Shown here piece after piece: positions 25,613-39,262 of a DNA stretch of 64,000 nt. The notes below the pieces were generated by a model. It worked only from the letters and a program-made list of their open reading frames with translations, was not told the origin of the DNA and ran no database searches. The position numbers and the translations under genes are program-made. Source of the stretch: Shumkonia mesophila (lineage in GTDB: Bacteria > Pseudomonadota > Alphaproteobacteria > Rhodospirillales > Shumkoniaceae); NCBI RefSeq assembly GCF_026163695.1, contig NZ_JAOTID010000001.1, positions 372,001-436,000 on the forward strand. The letters run 5' to 3'. The first letter of the stretch is position 1. The number at the start of each line of letters is the position of its first letter.

Positions 25613-26245
25613 ATGAGCGAGGCTGGGCGAAGATTTCCGTTGCGGGTGGCACTGGCCGTCCTCGCGCTGGCCGTCCTCGCGCTGGCCATCGTCGCCAGCT
25701 ACGGCGTTTACCGTCAGGCCTGGCCGCCCGAACGGCGGCCCCTGGCGACGGCCGACCTGGTGGCCATCGGCGGCCCGTTCAGCCTGATCGACCACACCGG
25801 CCGGGCGGTGACGGAGAAGGATTTCGCGGGCCGGCTGCTGCTCGTCTATTTCGGCTATACCTACTGTCCGGATCTCTGTCCGACGGCGCTCACCACGATG
25901 GGCCAGGCGATCGGCCTGCTGGGCAACGACGGGGCGCCGGTGGTGCCGCTGTTCGTCACCCTCGACCCGGCCCGCGACACACCCGAACACTTGGCAATGT
26001 ACGTCGGCTATTTTCACCCCCGCTTGGTCGGCCTGACCGGCACCGCCGAACAGGTCGCCGCTGCCGCCCAAGCCTACCAAATCGATTTCGTCCGGCTGCC
26101 CGGCAAGAGCGGCGACGACGAGGACTACCTGATGGACCACACAGCCATTATCTATCTGATGGGACGGGACGGCCGTTTCCGCGCCCACTTCACGCTTGAA
26201 ACCCCGGCGGCGGACATCGCCGCCCGCATCCGCGAGTATCTTTGA
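25613..26245 (+). CDS. SCO1/SenC-family copper chaperone-like protein
   Basis: A 210-residue membrane-anchored thioredoxin-fold protein. The N-terminal helix (residues 9-30) anchors it to the inner membrane facing the periplasm. The copper/redox site is YTYCPDLCP (C85, C89) with H176 in MDHTAII. SCO proteins help deliver copper to the CuA site of cytochrome oxidase; no oxidase gene is nearby. A 15-bp sequence is repeated in tandem inside the anchor (25657-25686). The stop is four bases before the YcgN-like gene. Confidence 0.9.
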   Translation: MSEAGRRFPLRVALAVLALAVLALAIVASYGVYRQAWPPERRPLATADLVAIGGPFSLIDHTGRAVTEKDFAGRLLLVYFGYTYCPDLCPTALTTMGQAIGLLGNDGAPVVPLFVTLDPARDTPEHLAMYVGYFHPRLVGLTGTAEQVAAAAQAYQIDFVRLPGKSGDDEDYLMDHTAIIYLMGRDGRFRAHFTLETPAADIAARIREYL

Positions 26246-26248
26246 CCC

Positions 26249-26686
26249 ATGGCCGACGTCCCCTTCTGGAAGCGCAAGACCCTGACCGAGATGACCCGCG
26301 AGGAGTGGGAATCGCTCTGCGACGGCTGCGCCCGCTGCTGCCTGGCCAAGCTGGAGGACGAGGACACCGGCGAGATCGCCTACACCAACGTCGCCTGCCG
26401 GCTGCTCGACCACGAAACCTGCCGGTGCACCAAGTACGCCAAGCGCAGCCTGTTCGTTCCCGACTGCATCACCCTGACGCCCGAAAACGTCACCCGCCTG
26501 CGCTGGATGCCCTCCACCTGCGCCTACCGCCTGCTGGCCGAGGGCAAGGATCTGCCGGCCTGGCATCCGCTGGTGTCGGGAGATCCCGACAGCGTCCATT
26601 ACGCCGGCATCTCGGTGCGCGGGCGGGCGGTGCCGGAGCGCCGGGCCCTCGACCTCGAAGATTACATCGTCACATGGCCGGCCTGA
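26249..26686 (+). CDS. YcgN/UPF0260-family cysteine-cluster protein
   Basis: A 145-residue cytoplasmic protein with the cysteine pattern of UPF0260: [10 protein letters not shown] near the start, then [23 protein letters not shown] and STCAYRLL. The family also carries WHPLVSGDP, present here, and probably binds a metal or iron-sulfur cluster; its function is unknown. It follows the SCO gene by three bases and overlaps the peptidase gene by 13 bp, so the three are likely cotranscribed. Confidence 0.9.
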   Translation: MADVPFWKRKTLTEMTREEWESLCDGCARCCLAKLEDEDTGEIAYTNVACRLLDHETCRCTKYAKRSLFVPDCITLTPENVTRLRWMPSTCAYRLLAEGKDLPAWHPLVSGDPDSVHYAGISVRGRAVPERRALDLEDYIVTWPA

Positions 26687-27420
26687 GCTTTTTCCGGGCG
26701 GGGCGGCGCAAACCCCGGCCCATCCGCGAGGAGCGCACCGTCGTCGAACTCGACGGACGCGAGGTGCCCCTGTGCATCCGCCACCACCCGCGGGCCCGGC
26801 GGATGACGCTGCGAATCGATCCGGTGGGCGGCGGCGCCGTCGTCACCCTGCCGGCCTCGACGCCGGCCGACGAGGGAATGGCCATGGTGCGGCGCAAGGC
26901 CGGCTGGCTGATCGGCCGTCTGGAGGCGCTGCCGCCGCGTTCGGTCCTTGCCGACGGCGCGATCGTCCCTCTTTTGGGCGCCGAACTCACCGTCCGCCAC
27001 CGTTCCGAGGCCCGCGGCGTGGTGCGCCGCGAGGGAAATGCCCTGATCGTCGCCGGCCGCCCCGAGCACCTGGCCCGCCGCCTGACCGACTGGCTGAAGG
27101 CCGAAGCCCGGCGCGAGTTCGCCGCCCGCGCCCGGGTCAAGGCCGAAGCCCTGGGCTGCCCCATGGGCCGGGTCACCGTGCGCGACACCCGCACCCGCTG
27201 GGGGTCGTGCTCGGCCAACGGCAACCTGTCCTTCTGCTGGCGGCTGGTTCTGGCGCCCCCTTTCGTCGTCGACTACGTGGTGGCCCACGAGGTCGCCCAT
27301 CTGGCGGTGCGCGACCACAGCCCGCGCTTCTGGAAAACGGTGGCGACGCTGACCGGGGAAGCCGAGCGGGCCCGCGCCTGGCTGAACAGCCACGGCGAGG
27401 CCCTGCATCGTTTCGGCTAG
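26674..27420 (+). CDS. YgjP-like M48/SprT-type metallopeptidase
   Basis: A 248-residue predicted zinc peptidase of the YgjP (PF01863) family. The zinc site is [19 protein letters not shown], an HExxH with the usual downstream histidine and tryptophan; the upstream [21 protein letters not shown] block is equally characteristic. Its substrate is unknown. The ATG at 26674 overlaps the end of the YcgN-like gene by 13 bp in another frame. Confidence 0.9.
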   Translation: MAGLSFFRAGRRKPRPIREERTVVELDGREVPLCIRHHPRARRMTLRIDPVGGGAVVTLPASTPADEGMAMVRRKAGWLIGRLEALPPRSVLADGAIVPLLGAELTVRHRSEARGVVRREGNALIVAGRPEHLARRLTDWLKAEARREFAARARVKAEALGCPMGRVTVRDTRTRWGSCSANGNLSFCWRLVLAPPFVVDYVVAHEVAHLAVRDHSPRFWKTVATLTGEAERARAWLNSHGEALHRFG

Positions 27421-27478
27421 GCGGTTTGAGCGCAGGGTTCGGATAGATTTTCTCCGCCGGCGGCCTAGATTGAGGGTC

Positions 27479-28567
27479 ATGAGCCAGAACCCATCCCATC
27501 CCGCGACGACCAACGCCCAGCGCTGGCGGGCCGTCGCCACCCGCGACGCCGCCTTGGACGGCGCCTTCGTCTATGCCGTCGCCTCGACCGGCGTCTTTTG
27601 CCGGCCGTCCTGCCCAAGCCGGCGGCCCAAACGCGACAGGGTACGCTTCTTCGACGACGCCCCCGCCGCCATGGCCGCCGGCTTCCGCGCCTGCCGGCGC
27701 TGCCGGCCGGAGGCGCCGGCCGCCGCCGACCCCGAGCGGCGCATCGTCGAGGCGGTGTGCAAGGCCATCGCCGAGGCCGAGGACGCGATCCCGACGCTGG
27801 ACGCCCTGGCCGCCACGGTCGGCGTCAGCCCGCATCACCTGCAACGCGTCTTCACCCGGGCCACCGGCCTGTCGCCCCGCCGCTACGCCGAAGCCCGGCG
27901 GCGGGAGCGCTTCGCCGCCGGCCTGCGCCAGGGCGTGCCGGTGACGGCGGCGCTCTATGACGCCGGCTACGGCTCCTCCAGCCGGCTTTATGAAAAGTCG
28001 AACGCCCATCTCGGCATGACGCCGGCCTCCTACGCCAAGGGGGGCGCGGGGGCGACGATCGCCTTCAGTTTCGCCAATTCGCCGCTCGGCCGCCTGCTGG
28101 TGGCGGCGACGGACAGGGGAGTGTGCGCCGTCTGCCTGGGCGATGCCGACGACGCGCTGGAGGCCGAATTGCGCCGGGACTTCCCGGCCGCCACGATCCG
28201 CCGCGACGACGGCGCGCTCGCCGCCCACCTGGCCGCCGTGCTCGACCATCTGGCCGGCCGCCTGGCGCGCCTCGACCTACCGCTCGACGTGCGGGCCACC
28301 GCCTTCCAGTGGCAGGTGTGGCGGGCGCTGGCCGCCATCCCGCGCGGCGAGACCCGCACCTACGGCACCATCGCCGCCGGTCTCGGCAGGCCGACGGCGG
28401 CACGCGCCGTGGGAAGGGCCTGCGGCCTTAATCCGGTGGCCCTCGTCGTGCCCTGCCATCGGGCGGTCGGCGGCGACGGGACGCTGACCGGCTATCGCTG
28501 GGGCATCGAGCGCAAGCGCCGTCTGCTCGACCTCGAAAAAGTGAAAAAGGCGGGCAAAGCGCGCTGA
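27479..28567 (+). CDS. ada: Bifunctional DNA-alkylation repair protein and transcriptional activator Ada
   Basis: A 362-residue Ada of full domain order: an N-terminal zinc domain with acceptor cysteine C41 and ligands C45, C72, C75 that takes methyl groups from phosphotriesters; an AraC-type helix-turn-helix (about 90-185); and a C-terminal O6-methylguanine methyltransferase with acceptor C326 in PCHR. Methylation of the first domain normally turns Ada into an activator of its own regulon. GAGGG lies before the ATG. The next gene downstream is a drug exporter, not alkA or alkB. Confidence 0.93.
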   Translation: MSQNPSHPATTNAQRWRAVATRDAALDGAFVYAVASTGVFCRPSCPSRRPKRDRVRFFDDAPAAMAAGFRACRRCRPEAPAAADPERRIVEAVCKAIAEAEDAIPTLDALAATVGVSPHHLQRVFTRATGLSPRRYAEARRRERFAAGLRQGVPVTAALYDAGYGSSSRLYEKSNAHLGMTPASYAKGGAGATIAFSFANSPLGRLLVAATDRGVCAVCLGDADDALEAELRRDFPAATIRRDDGALAAHLAAVLDHLAGRLARLDLPLDVRATAFQWQVWRALAAIPRGETRTYGTIAAGLGRPTAARAVGRACGLNPVALVVPCHRAVGGDGTLTGYRWGIERKRRLLDLEKVKKAGKAR

Positions 28568-28608
28568 TCGCCTTTGCCCGGCGGGCGCCATTCCGCCTAT
28601 AAAGCGCC

Positions 28609-29862
28609 ATGGCTTGGCCACGCACCCAACCCGATCCCGCGTCCATCGCCGTCGGCGGCCTGCTGACGGCGATGATCGCCATGGGCCAGATTTCGACGGC
28701 CATCTACGCCCCGTCGATGCCCTCGCTGGTCGCCGGGCTTTCCACCACGCCCGAGATGGTCAGCCTGACGCTGACCGTCTTCCTGGCCGGATTCGCCGTC
28801 TCCCAGATGGTCTTCGGCCCGCTTTCCGACCGCTTCGGCCGGCGTCTCGTGCTGATGGCCGGCGCCGTCATCTTCGTGGCGGCCAGCCTGGCCTGCGCCC
28901 TGGCGCCGACCATCGGCGTGCTGCTCGTCGCCCGCTTCTTCCAGTCGATGGGAGCCTGCGCCGGCGCCGTGGTCGGCCGCGCCGTGGTGCGCGACGTCTA
29001 TGGCCGCGAGCGGGCCGCCCGGGCGCTGGCCTTCATCGGTGTCGCCTTTTCGGTGTCGCCGGCCATCTCGCCGATCATCGGCGGCTATCTGCAGGTGTGG
29101 TTCGGCTGGCGCTCCAGCTTCACCTTCCTGGCCCTGGTCGGCCTCATCCTCGGCGCCGCCACCTGGACGATGCTGGCCGAGACCAACCGCCACCCCGACC
29201 CCCACGCGCTCAATCCGGTGGCCATGGTCCGCAATTTCGCCACCCTGTTGAAAAGCCCGGTCTACATCGGCTACATGCTGGCGCTGTCTCTGGTGTTCGC
29301 CGGGCTGATGGCCTTCGTCACCGCCTCGCCGTTCCTGCTGATCGACGGGCTTCGCCTGTCGCCCGCCCATTATGGCCTGCTGGTGGCGCTGCCGACCGTC
29401 GGCACCTTGGCCGGCAACCTGTCGGCCGGCGTGCTGACCTTGCGGCTGGGTGTGGACCGCATGGTGCTGATCGGCACCCTGCTGGCCTTCGCCGGCGGCG
29501 TCGCCATGGCCGCCGGCGGCTGGACCGGCCATTTCGCGGTGATCCCCATCCTGGCCGCCGTCGCCGTCTTCCTGCTCGGCATGGGTATCGTCATGCCCAA
29601 CGCCATGGCCGGCGCCATGGCCCCCTTCCCGCGCATGGCGGGCGCCGCCTCGGCGCTGCTGGGCTTCGCCCAGATGGGGGTGGGCGCCCTGGCCAGCCTG
29701 ACCGCCGGTTCCCTGCCGCACACCGCCTCGCAACTGCCGCTTGGCCTGGTGATGACGGGGCTCGGCGCCGGCGGCCTGGTGGCTTTCCTGACCTTGGTCT
29801 GGCCGCGCCGCCATGGCGCGACCCCACCGCCAGCGGCAGCCCCGCCGGCTGCGGGCGGTTGA
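28609..29862 (+). CDS. Bcr/CflA-family multidrug efflux MFS transporter
   Basis: A 417-residue, twelve-helix MFS exporter of the Bcr/CflA group. Typical features are [10 protein letters not shown] in helix 1, the loop motif [14 protein letters not shown], and [17 protein letters not shown] after helix 4. Such proteins extrude chloramphenicol, bicyclomycin or sulfonamide-type compounds. A TATAAA hexamer (28598-28603) ends five bases before the ATG and no ribosome site is visible, so the transcript may be leaderless. Confidence 0.9.
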   Translation: MAWPRTQPDPASIAVGGLLTAMIAMGQISTAIYAPSMPSLVAGLSTTPEMVSLTLTVFLAGFAVSQMVFGPLSDRFGRRLVLMAGAVIFVAASLACALAPTIGVLLVARFFQSMGACAGAVVGRAVVRDVYGRERAARALAFIGVAFSVSPAISPIIGGYLQVWFGWRSSFTFLALVGLILGAATWTMLAETNRHPDPHALNPVAMVRNFATLLKSPVYIGYMLALSLVFAGLMAFVTASPFLLIDGLRLSPAHYGLLVALPTVGTLAGNLSAGVLTLRLGVDRMVLIGTLLAFAGGVAMAAGGWTGHFAVIPILAAVAVFLLGMGIVMPNAMAGAMAPFPRMAGAASALLGFAQMGVGALASLTAGSLPHTASQLPLGLVMTGLGAGGLVAFLTLVWPRRHGATPPPAAAPPAAGG

Positions 29863-29944
29863 TTCCACCGGCCATCGGCGTATATCACACCCGGCGCCGC
29901 CAGCCGGCCGCCATATTTTTTCTCTCGATCAAGGACACGCCTCC

Positions 29945-30361
29945 GTGCTGAAAGTCGTCCGAGCCAAGCTCCATGGAATCCGGGTGACCGGCGCCGACCT
30001 CGATTACCACGGCTCCATCACGCTCGACCCCGAACACTGCGATGCCGCCGGGATCTACCCGCTCGAATTCGTCGAGATCTGGAACAAAAATTCGGGTGCC
30101 CGGCTTTCGACCTACGTCATCTTCGGCGAGGCGGGGTCGCGCTGCTGCGTGCTCAACGGCGCGGCGGCCCGCACCTGCCAGGTCGGCGACGAGGTGATCA
30201 TCGTCGCTTCCGACTACATCGAGGCCAAGGCGCTGCCGGAGGTCCGCCCGAAGGTCCTGACCTTCACGCCGGACAACCGCATCGACCAGGTCCTGCGCTA
30301 CGATGTGTTCGCCAGCGACAAACGAAAGTTCGATTTCCGCATCCTCGACGAGACGCCATGA
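29945..30361 (+). CDS. panD: Aspartate 1-decarboxylase
   Basis: PanD makes beta-alanine for pantothenate from aspartate. The 138-residue proenzyme has the self-cleavage site YHGSITLD, where cutting between G23 and S24 creates the pyruvoyl group. Start is a GTG with AAGGA ten bases upstream. The C-terminus is about ten residues longer than in E. coli. The stop overlaps the yjbQ start (ATGA). Confidence 0.93.
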   Translation: MLKVVRAKLHGIRVTGADLDYHGSITLDPEHCDAAGIYPLEFVEIWNKNSGARLSTYVIFGEAGSRCCVLNGAAARTCQVGDEVIIVASDYIEAKALPEVRPKVLTFTPDNRIDQVLRYDVFASDKRKFDFRILDETP

Positions 30362-30777
30362 GGCAGACGCAGCAGACGATCACCGTTCGCACCCCCGGCC
30401 AGGGCCTTCACGAGGTCACCGGCGAGATCGCCCGCTGGGTGGCCGATCAGGGCATCGAACAGGGGCTGCTCACCGTCTTCTGCCAGCACACCTCGGCCAG
30501 CCTGACCATCCAGGAGAACGCCGACCCCGACGTCAGGGCCGATCTCGAAAGCTTTTTCAAGCGCCTGGTCCGCGAGGACCCGGCGCTCTATCGCCACACC
30601 GTCGAGGGCCCGGACGACATGCCGGCCCATATCCGCGCCGCGCTGACCGCCGTGTCGCTTTCCGTGCCGGTGACCGCCGGGCGACTGGCGCTCGGCACCT
30701 GGCAGGGCATCTACTTGTTCGAGCACCGCCGAGGGCAGCACCAGCGCCGGCTGGCGCTTCATCTTGCCGGCGATTGA
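30358..30777 (+). CDS. yjbQ: YjbQ/UPF0047-family protein
   Basis: A 139-residue protein of UPF0047, with [20 protein letters not shown] and the closing [27 protein letters not shown]. coli YjbQ shows a weak thiamine-phosphate-synthase activity, but its true role is not settled. Three conserved histidines suggest metal binding. It is coupled to panD by a 4-bp overlap and precedes gmhA by 81 bp. Confidence 0.92.
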   Translation: MRQTQQTITVRTPGQGLHEVTGEIARWVADQGIEQGLLTVFCQHTSASLTIQENADPDVRADLESFFKRLVREDPALYRHTVEGPDDMPAHIRAALTAVSLSVPVTAGRLALGTWQGIYLFEHRRGQHQRRLALHLAGD

Positions 30778-30858
30778 ACGCGCTCTCGCTTTGCATCGCC
30801 GATGGAAATCGGGGTAAAAGGGAGGCCGGCGGCCGAACCGACGGCGGGAGGGAAAAGC

Positions 30859-31455
30859 GTGGCGGCACGGACAGGCATCGACCTGGAGGCGTATTTCACA
30901 GCCGAGATGGACAGCCACCAGCGCACCCTGGAGGCGACCCGCCAAGTCCTGTTCGAGCCCTTCGCCCGGCTGGTTGCGGCGTGCGCCGAATCGATCCGGC
31001 GCGGCGGCAAGATCCTTTTCTTCGGCAACGGCGGCAGCGCCGCCGACGCCCAGCACTTGGCCACCGAGCTGGCGGTGCGCTATCAGCGGGACCGCGCGCC
31101 GATCGCCGGCCTGGCGCTGACCACCGACACTTCGGCCTTGACCGCCATCGGCAACGACTTCGGCTTCGAGGCGCTGTTTTCGCGCCAGATCGAGGCCTTG
31201 TGCCGGGCCGGCGACGTGGCCATCGGCTTCTCGACCTCGGGCAACAGCGCCAACGTGAACAACGCCCTTAAGACGGCCCGCGCGCTGGGCGCCGTCGCCG
31301 CCGGCTTCGGCGGGCGCGACGGCGGCGCCATGCGCGGGCTGGCCGATCCCTTCCTGTGCGTGCCGGCCGCCGAGACCGCGCGCATCCAGGAAATGCACAT
31401 CACGCTGGGCCACATGCTGTGCGGGGCCCTGGAGCGGGAGCTGGGGCTGCTATGA
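30859..31455 (+). CDS. gmhA: D-sedoheptulose-7-phosphate isomerase
   Basis: GmhA starts heptose synthesis for lipopolysaccharide by turning sedoheptulose 7-phosphate into D-glycero-D-manno-heptose 7-phosphate. The 198-residue SIS-domain protein has [19 protein letters not shown] and STSGNSANV, which bind the phosphate, and the metal/catalytic region QEMHITLGH. The GTG at 30859 with GGGAGGG upstream gives the family length; an ATG at 30802 would add 19 unrelated residues. It overlaps hldE by four bases. Confidence 0.93.
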   Translation: MAARTGIDLEAYFTAEMDSHQRTLEATRQVLFEPFARLVAACAESIRRGGKILFFGNGGSAADAQHLATELAVRYQRDRAPIAGLALTTDTSALTAIGNDFGFEALFSRQIEALCRAGDVAIGFSTSGNSANVNNALKTARALGAVAAGFGGRDGGAMRGLADPFLCVPAAETARIQEMHITLGHMLCGALERELGLL

Positions 31456-32930
31456 CCGACCGCGCCCAGCTGGTTCCCCTGGTCGAGGCGTTCGGCGCCG
31501 CGCGCGTGCTCGTCGTCGGCGACATCATGCTGGATCGTTTCGTGACCGGCGCGGTCGAGCGCATTTCGCCGGAAGCCCCCATCCCGGTGCTGCGCGTCGA
31601 GGCCGAGTCGGCGATGCTGGGCGGCGCCGGCAACGTGCTGCGCAATCTGGCGGCGCTCGGCGCCTCCTGCCGCTTCGTGGGCGCCATCGGCGACGACGAG
31701 GCCGGCCGCGAGGTGCTGGCGCTCCTGGCCGAACACCCGACCGTCGCCCCCGAGCTGGTGGTCGAACCGGGCCGGCGAACGTCGATCAAGACCCGCTTCG
31801 TCGCCGGCACCCAGCAGATGCTGCGGGCCGACCGCGAGGATACGGCGCCGCTGTCGGCGACGGCCGGCGAGGCCGTGGTCACCGCCGTCAACCGGTCGCT
31901 GGGCGAATGCGACCTGGTGGTGCTGTCCGATTATGGCAAGGGCGTGTTGGGCGGCGGCATTGCCGCGCGCATCATCGCCGCCGCCCACGAGGCCGGAAGG
32001 CGGGTCATCGTCGATCCCAAGGGCACCGATTACAGCCGTTATCGCGGCGCCCACCTGCTGACCCCGAACCGCGCCGAGCTGGCCCAGGCTACCGGCATGC
32101 CCACCGCCACCGACGCCGACATCGTCGCCGCCGCCCGCGCGCTGATCGCCGGCTGCGGCGTCGACGCCGTGCTGGCCACCCGCAGCCGCGACGGCATGAC
32201 CCTGGTGTTCGCCGACGACGCCCATCACCTGCCGACCGAGGCGCGCGAGGTGTTCGACGTGTCGGGCGCCGGCGACACCGTGATCGCCGCCGTGGCCGCC
32301 GCGCTGGCGGTCGGCGCCGACCTGGCGAAGGCGGCGCGCCTCGCCAACGTCGCCGCCGGCATCGTGGTCGGCAAGGTCGGCACCGCCGCCGCCTACACCG
32401 CCGAGGTCGTCGCCGCCCTGCATCGCCAGGATCTCTCCAGCGCCGAGGCCAAGGTCCTGAGCCTGCCCCAGGCCCTCGATCGCATCGCCGTGTGGCGGCG
32501 CACCGGCCGCAAGGTGGGCTTCACCAACGGCTGCTTCGACCTGCTGCATCCCGGCCACGTGGCGCTGCTCGCCAAGTCGCGCGCCGCTTGCGACCGGCTG
32601 GTGGTGGGGCTCAACAGCGACGCCTCGGTGGGCCGCCTCAAGGGCCCGGAACGCCCCATTCAGCCCGAGGCGGCGCGGGCCGCCGTGCTGGCCTCTCTGG
32701 CCTCGGTCGATCTGGTGGTGATCTTCTCCGAGGACACGCCGCTGGCCCTCATCGAGGCGATCAAACCCGACGTCCTGGTCAAGGGCGCCGACTACACGGT
32801 GGAAACCGTGGTCGGCGCCGACGTGGTGCAGGCCAACGGCGGGCGCGTGCTGCTGATCGAGCTGGAGCCCGGCCACAGCACGACGGCCACCATCGCCCGC
32901 ATGAACGGCAAGGCGGCTTCGCCGTCGTGA
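31452..32930 (+). CDS. hldE: Bifunctional heptose-7-phosphate kinase / heptose-1-phosphate adenylyltransferase
   Basis: HldE performs two steps of ADP-heptose synthesis. The 492-residue protein has a ribokinase-type domain (about 1-325; [15 protein letters not shown] and the anion-hole DVSGAGDTV) and a nucleotidyltransferase domain (about 345-492) with [14 protein letters not shown] and the RLKGPERP block. Both domains look intact. It is coupled on both sides: ATGA with gmhA and GTGA with the membrane methyltransferase gene. No gmhB phosphatase is in the window. Confidence 0.95.
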   Translation: MTDRAQLVPLVEAFGAARVLVVGDIMLDRFVTGAVERISPEAPIPVLRVEAESAMLGGAGNVLRNLAALGASCRFVGAIGDDEAGREVLALLAEHPTVAPELVVEPGRRTSIKTRFVAGTQQMLRADREDTAPLSATAGEAVVTAVNRSLGECDLVVLSDYGKGVLGGGIAARIIAAAHEAGRRVIVDPKGTDYSRYRGAHLLTPNRAELAQATGMPTATDADIVAAARALIAGCGVDAVLATRSRDGMTLVFADDAHHLPTEAREVFDVSGAGDTVIAAVAAALAVGADLAKAARLANVAAGIVVGKVGTAAAYTAEVVAALHRQDLSSAEAKVLSLPQALDRIAVWRRTGRKVGFTNGCFDLLHPGHVALLAKSRAACDRLVVGLNSDASVGRLKGPERPIQPEAARAAVLASLASVDLVVIFSEDTPLALIEAIKPDVLVKGADYTVETVVGADVVQANGGRVLLIELEPGHSTTATIARMNGKAASPS

Positions 32931-33535
32931 CGCCGCTGGCCGGCCACCTGGCCTATGCCCTGGCCTGGCTGTCCTTCGGCGCCCTCCATTCGCTGCTCGC
33001 CCGTTCCTTCGTCAAGGATCGTCTGCGCCCGCTGTTCGGCCCGTGGTATCGGCTTGCCTACAACGGCCTGTCGGTGGCCCATATCGCCGCCGTGTGGGCC
33101 GTCGGCTGGTTTGCCTTCGCCGGGGCCGGGGCCTTCGGCCTTCCCGGCTGGGCGCGGGGCCTGCTGCTCGCCGTCGAGATCGCCGGCTGGGGACTGATGG
33201 CCGCGGCGCTCGCCGGCTACGACCTGGGGCGCCTTGGCGGCATGAGCCAGATCCGCCACCATCGGCGGGGCGTCGCCGAGCCCGAGGACGAGCCGTTGCG
33301 CACCGACCGCCTGCACCGCTTCGTGCGCCATCCCATCTATTCGGCGGGATTCCTGATCCTGTGGGGACGCATCGGCAACGAATTCGAACTGGCGACCGCC
33401 ATCTGGGGGTCGCTCTATCTGGTCATCGGCGCCCTCTTCGAGGAACGCTGGCTGCTGACCCATTACGGCGCCGCCTACGCCGACTATCGCCGCCGGGTGC
33501 CGGCCTTCGTGCCGTGGAAAGGCCGGGCCATCTAG
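32927..33535 (+). CDS. Integral-membrane methyltransferase (ICMT/PEMT-like)
   Basis: A 202-residue protein with about five membrane helices. The C-terminal signature [20 protein letters not shown] ... [26 protein letters not shown] is that of isoprenylcysteine carboxyl methyltransferase and phospholipid-methyltransferase-like proteins, which use SAM at the membrane surface. The substrate in bacteria is mostly unknown. The GTG start overlaps the hldE stop, tying expression to LPS heptose synthesis; lipid or envelope modification is a plausible but unproven role. Confidence 0.8.
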   Translation: MTPLAGHLAYALAWLSFGALHSLLARSFVKDRLRPLFGPWYRLAYNGLSVAHIAAVWAVGWFAFAGAGAFGLPGWARGLLLAVEIAGWGLMAAALAGYDLGRLGGMSQIRHHRRGVAEPEDEPLRTDRLHRFVRHPIYSAGFLILWGRIGNEFELATAIWGSLYLVIGALFEERWLLTHYGAAYADYRRRVPAFVPWKGRAI

Positions 33536-33541
33536 CCGGCT

Positions 33542-35473
33542 TCAGCCCTGGACGCCGAGGGTGGAGAGCAGGCGGCTCCAGAAGCCGTCCTGGGGCGCTT
33601 TCGGCGCCGACTCGCCGCCGCCGTCCTGCAGCGGACGCGCCGGGACGTCGCGGTGGGCGGCCGTCATGAAGGCCTGCCAGACCTTGGCCGGCAGGCCGCT
33701 GCCGGAAACCTTGCGCATCGGCGCGCCGTTGTCGTTGCCCATCCACACCCCGGCCACCAGCTGGGGGGTGTAGCCGACGAACCAGGCGTCGCGGAAGTTC
33801 TGGCTGGTGCCGGTCTTGCCGGCGGCCGGGCGGTCGAGCGCCGCCGCCCTGCCGGTGCCCTCGGTCAGCACCCGCTCCAGCATGCGGTTCATGGCCGCCA
33901 CGTGGGCGGCGGAGGCCACCGGCCCCGGCCCCGAGCCGGCGCGCCGGTAGAGTACGGCGCCGCGGCTGTCCCTGATCTCGCGGATGCCGTAAGTCCAAAC
34001 CCCGCGGCCGCCGTTGGCGAACGCCGCAAAAGCCGCCGTCAACTCTGAAAGCGTCACCTCGCCGGTGCCGAGCGCGAGGTCGAGGGTCGGCTGCAACGGA
34101 CTGGTGATGCCGAGCCGGCGGGCGGCGGCAACCACCGCCGGCGGACCGGCCCGCTGGGCGACCCGGACCGAGACGGTGTTGAGCGAACGGGCCAGCGCCT
34201 GGGTCATCGACACCTCGCCCATGAAGCGGTTGTCGAAATTGCCGGGAGTCCAGCCGTCGATGGAGATGGGGGCGTCCATCAGGCGGCTGTCCGGCGTCAG
34301 CCCGGCCTCGAGGCCGGCCAGAAAGACGATGGGCTTGAAGGCCGAGCCCGGCTGGCGCAGGGCCTGGGTGGCGCGGTTGAACTGGCTCACGCCGTAATCG
34401 CGGCCGCCGACCATGGCGCGCACGGCGCCGTCCGGGGCCATCGCCAACAGGGCCGCCTGGCCGATGTCGAGCCCGGCCGCCGGCCCGTCCAAAGCCTCGC
34501 CAACGGCACGCTCGGCCATTCCCTGGAGCAGCGGGTCGAGCGTGGTGAAGACCATCAGGTCGCTGTCGCCCGGCGCCACGAAGCCCGACACCTGTTCCAT
34601 CAGCCAGTCGGTGAAATAGCGGGCGGCCGGCCCGTTGGCGGCGATGGTGCCGCGCCCGGTCTTGGCCGCCCGTTCGGCCTCGGCCTCGCTCAGGGTGCCG
34701 GCGTCGACCATGGCGGCCAGCACCACCCGGGCGCGCGCGCCGGCCTTCCCGGGATCGTTGGCCGGGTTGAAGCGCGACGGCGCCTTGAGCAGGCCGGCCA
34801 GCATGGCCGACTCGTAGACGGTGAGGTCGCGCGCCCTGTGCCCGAAATAGCGCCGCGCGGCAGCGTCGACGCCATAGGTGCCGGCCCCCAGATAGACGCG
34901 GTTGAGATAGAGGGTGAGGATCTGGTCCTTGCTGAAGCGCTGTTCCAGCCACAGCGCCAGCAGCACCTCCTGCACCTTGCGCTTGATCGAGCGTTCCGGC
35001 GTCAGGAACAGGTTCTTGGCCACCTGTTGGGTGATGGTGCTGCCGCCCTGGACGATGCGCCCGGCCCTGGCGTTGGCGACCATGGCGCGCGCCAGACCGA
35101 TGACGTCGAGGCCGAAATGGTCGCGGAAGCGGCGATCCTCGATGGCCAGCACGGCGTCGGGCATGGAGGCCGGCAGGTCGGACAGGCGCACCGGGGCGCC
35201 GTGCACCTCGCCCACCGTGGCCAGCGTGGTGCCATCGGCGGCGATGAAGGTGACGGTCGGCTGGCGGGTGGCCTCCAGCGCGGCGTCGATGTCGGGCAGG
35301 TCATAGGCATAGAAGGCGGCGACGCCGGTGGCGGCGATGACCCCCCACACGGCGGCGATGGCCGTCCACTTGGCGGCGAACAGCACCAGGCGGGCCGGCA
35401 GCGAGGGCCGCCGCGAACGCGGCGACGCCTGCCGGGCCGCCTTGCGGCCCCGCGGGGGGTGAGGTCGTGCCAT
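33542..35473 (-). CDS. PBP1A-family bifunctional penicillin-binding protein
   Basis: A 643-residue class A penicillin-binding protein that polymerises and crosslinks peptidoglycan. A basic cytoplasmic tail and one helix (about 28-54) precede the glycosyltransferase-51 domain, with catalytic E112 in AIEDRRFRDH and GGSTITQQVAKNLFL. The transpeptidase domain has SAFK, SLN and KTGTS. It is nearer in size to PBP1C/PBP2A-like short class A enzymes than to the 800-residue PBP1A. It follows gyrB by 70 bp, apparently with its own start region. Confidence 0.93.
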   Translation of the reverse strand: MARPHPPRGRKAARQASPRSRRPSLPARLVLFAAKWTAIAAVWGVIAATGVAAFYAYDLPDIDAALEATRQPTVTFIAADGTTLATVGEVHGAPVRLSDLPASMPDAVLAIEDRRFRDHFGLDVIGLARAMVANARAGRIVQGGSTITQQVAKNLFLTPERSIKRKVQEVLLALWLEQRFSKDQILTLYLNRVYLGAGTYGVDAAARRYFGHRARDLTVYESAMLAGLLKAPSRFNPANDPGKAGARARVVLAAMVDAGTLSEAEAERAAKTGRGTIAANGPAARYFTDWLMEQVSGFVAPGDSDLMVFTTLDPLLQGMAERAVGEALDGPAAGLDIGQAALLAMAPDGAVRAMVGGRDYGVSQFNRATQALRQPGSAFKPIVFLAGLEAGLTPDSRLMDAPISIDGWTPGNFDNRFMGEVSMTQALARSLNTVSVRVAQRAGPPAVVAAARRLGITSPLQPTLDLALGTGEVTLSELTAAFAAFANGGRGVWTYGIREIRDSRGAVLYRRAGSGPGPVASAAHVAAMNRMLERVLTEGTGRAAALDRPAAGKTGTSQNFRDAWFVGYTPQLVAGVWMGNDNGAPMRKVSGSGLPAKVWQAFMTAAHRDVPARPLQDGGGESAPKAPQDGFWSRLLSTLGVQG

Positions 35474-35543
35474 GGCCGATTATGCGATCCGTTATGGTTA
35501 GGATTGGGTTAACGGCCGCCGATTTCCGCCGCTCTCCGCCCCC

Positions 35544-39199
<3,656 letters not shown>

Positions 39200-39262
39200 G
39201 GCCGCTCCGACGGAGCACCCGACCCTTGCCAAACCGCGCGATTCGCTCAGGGCCGCACCCCC

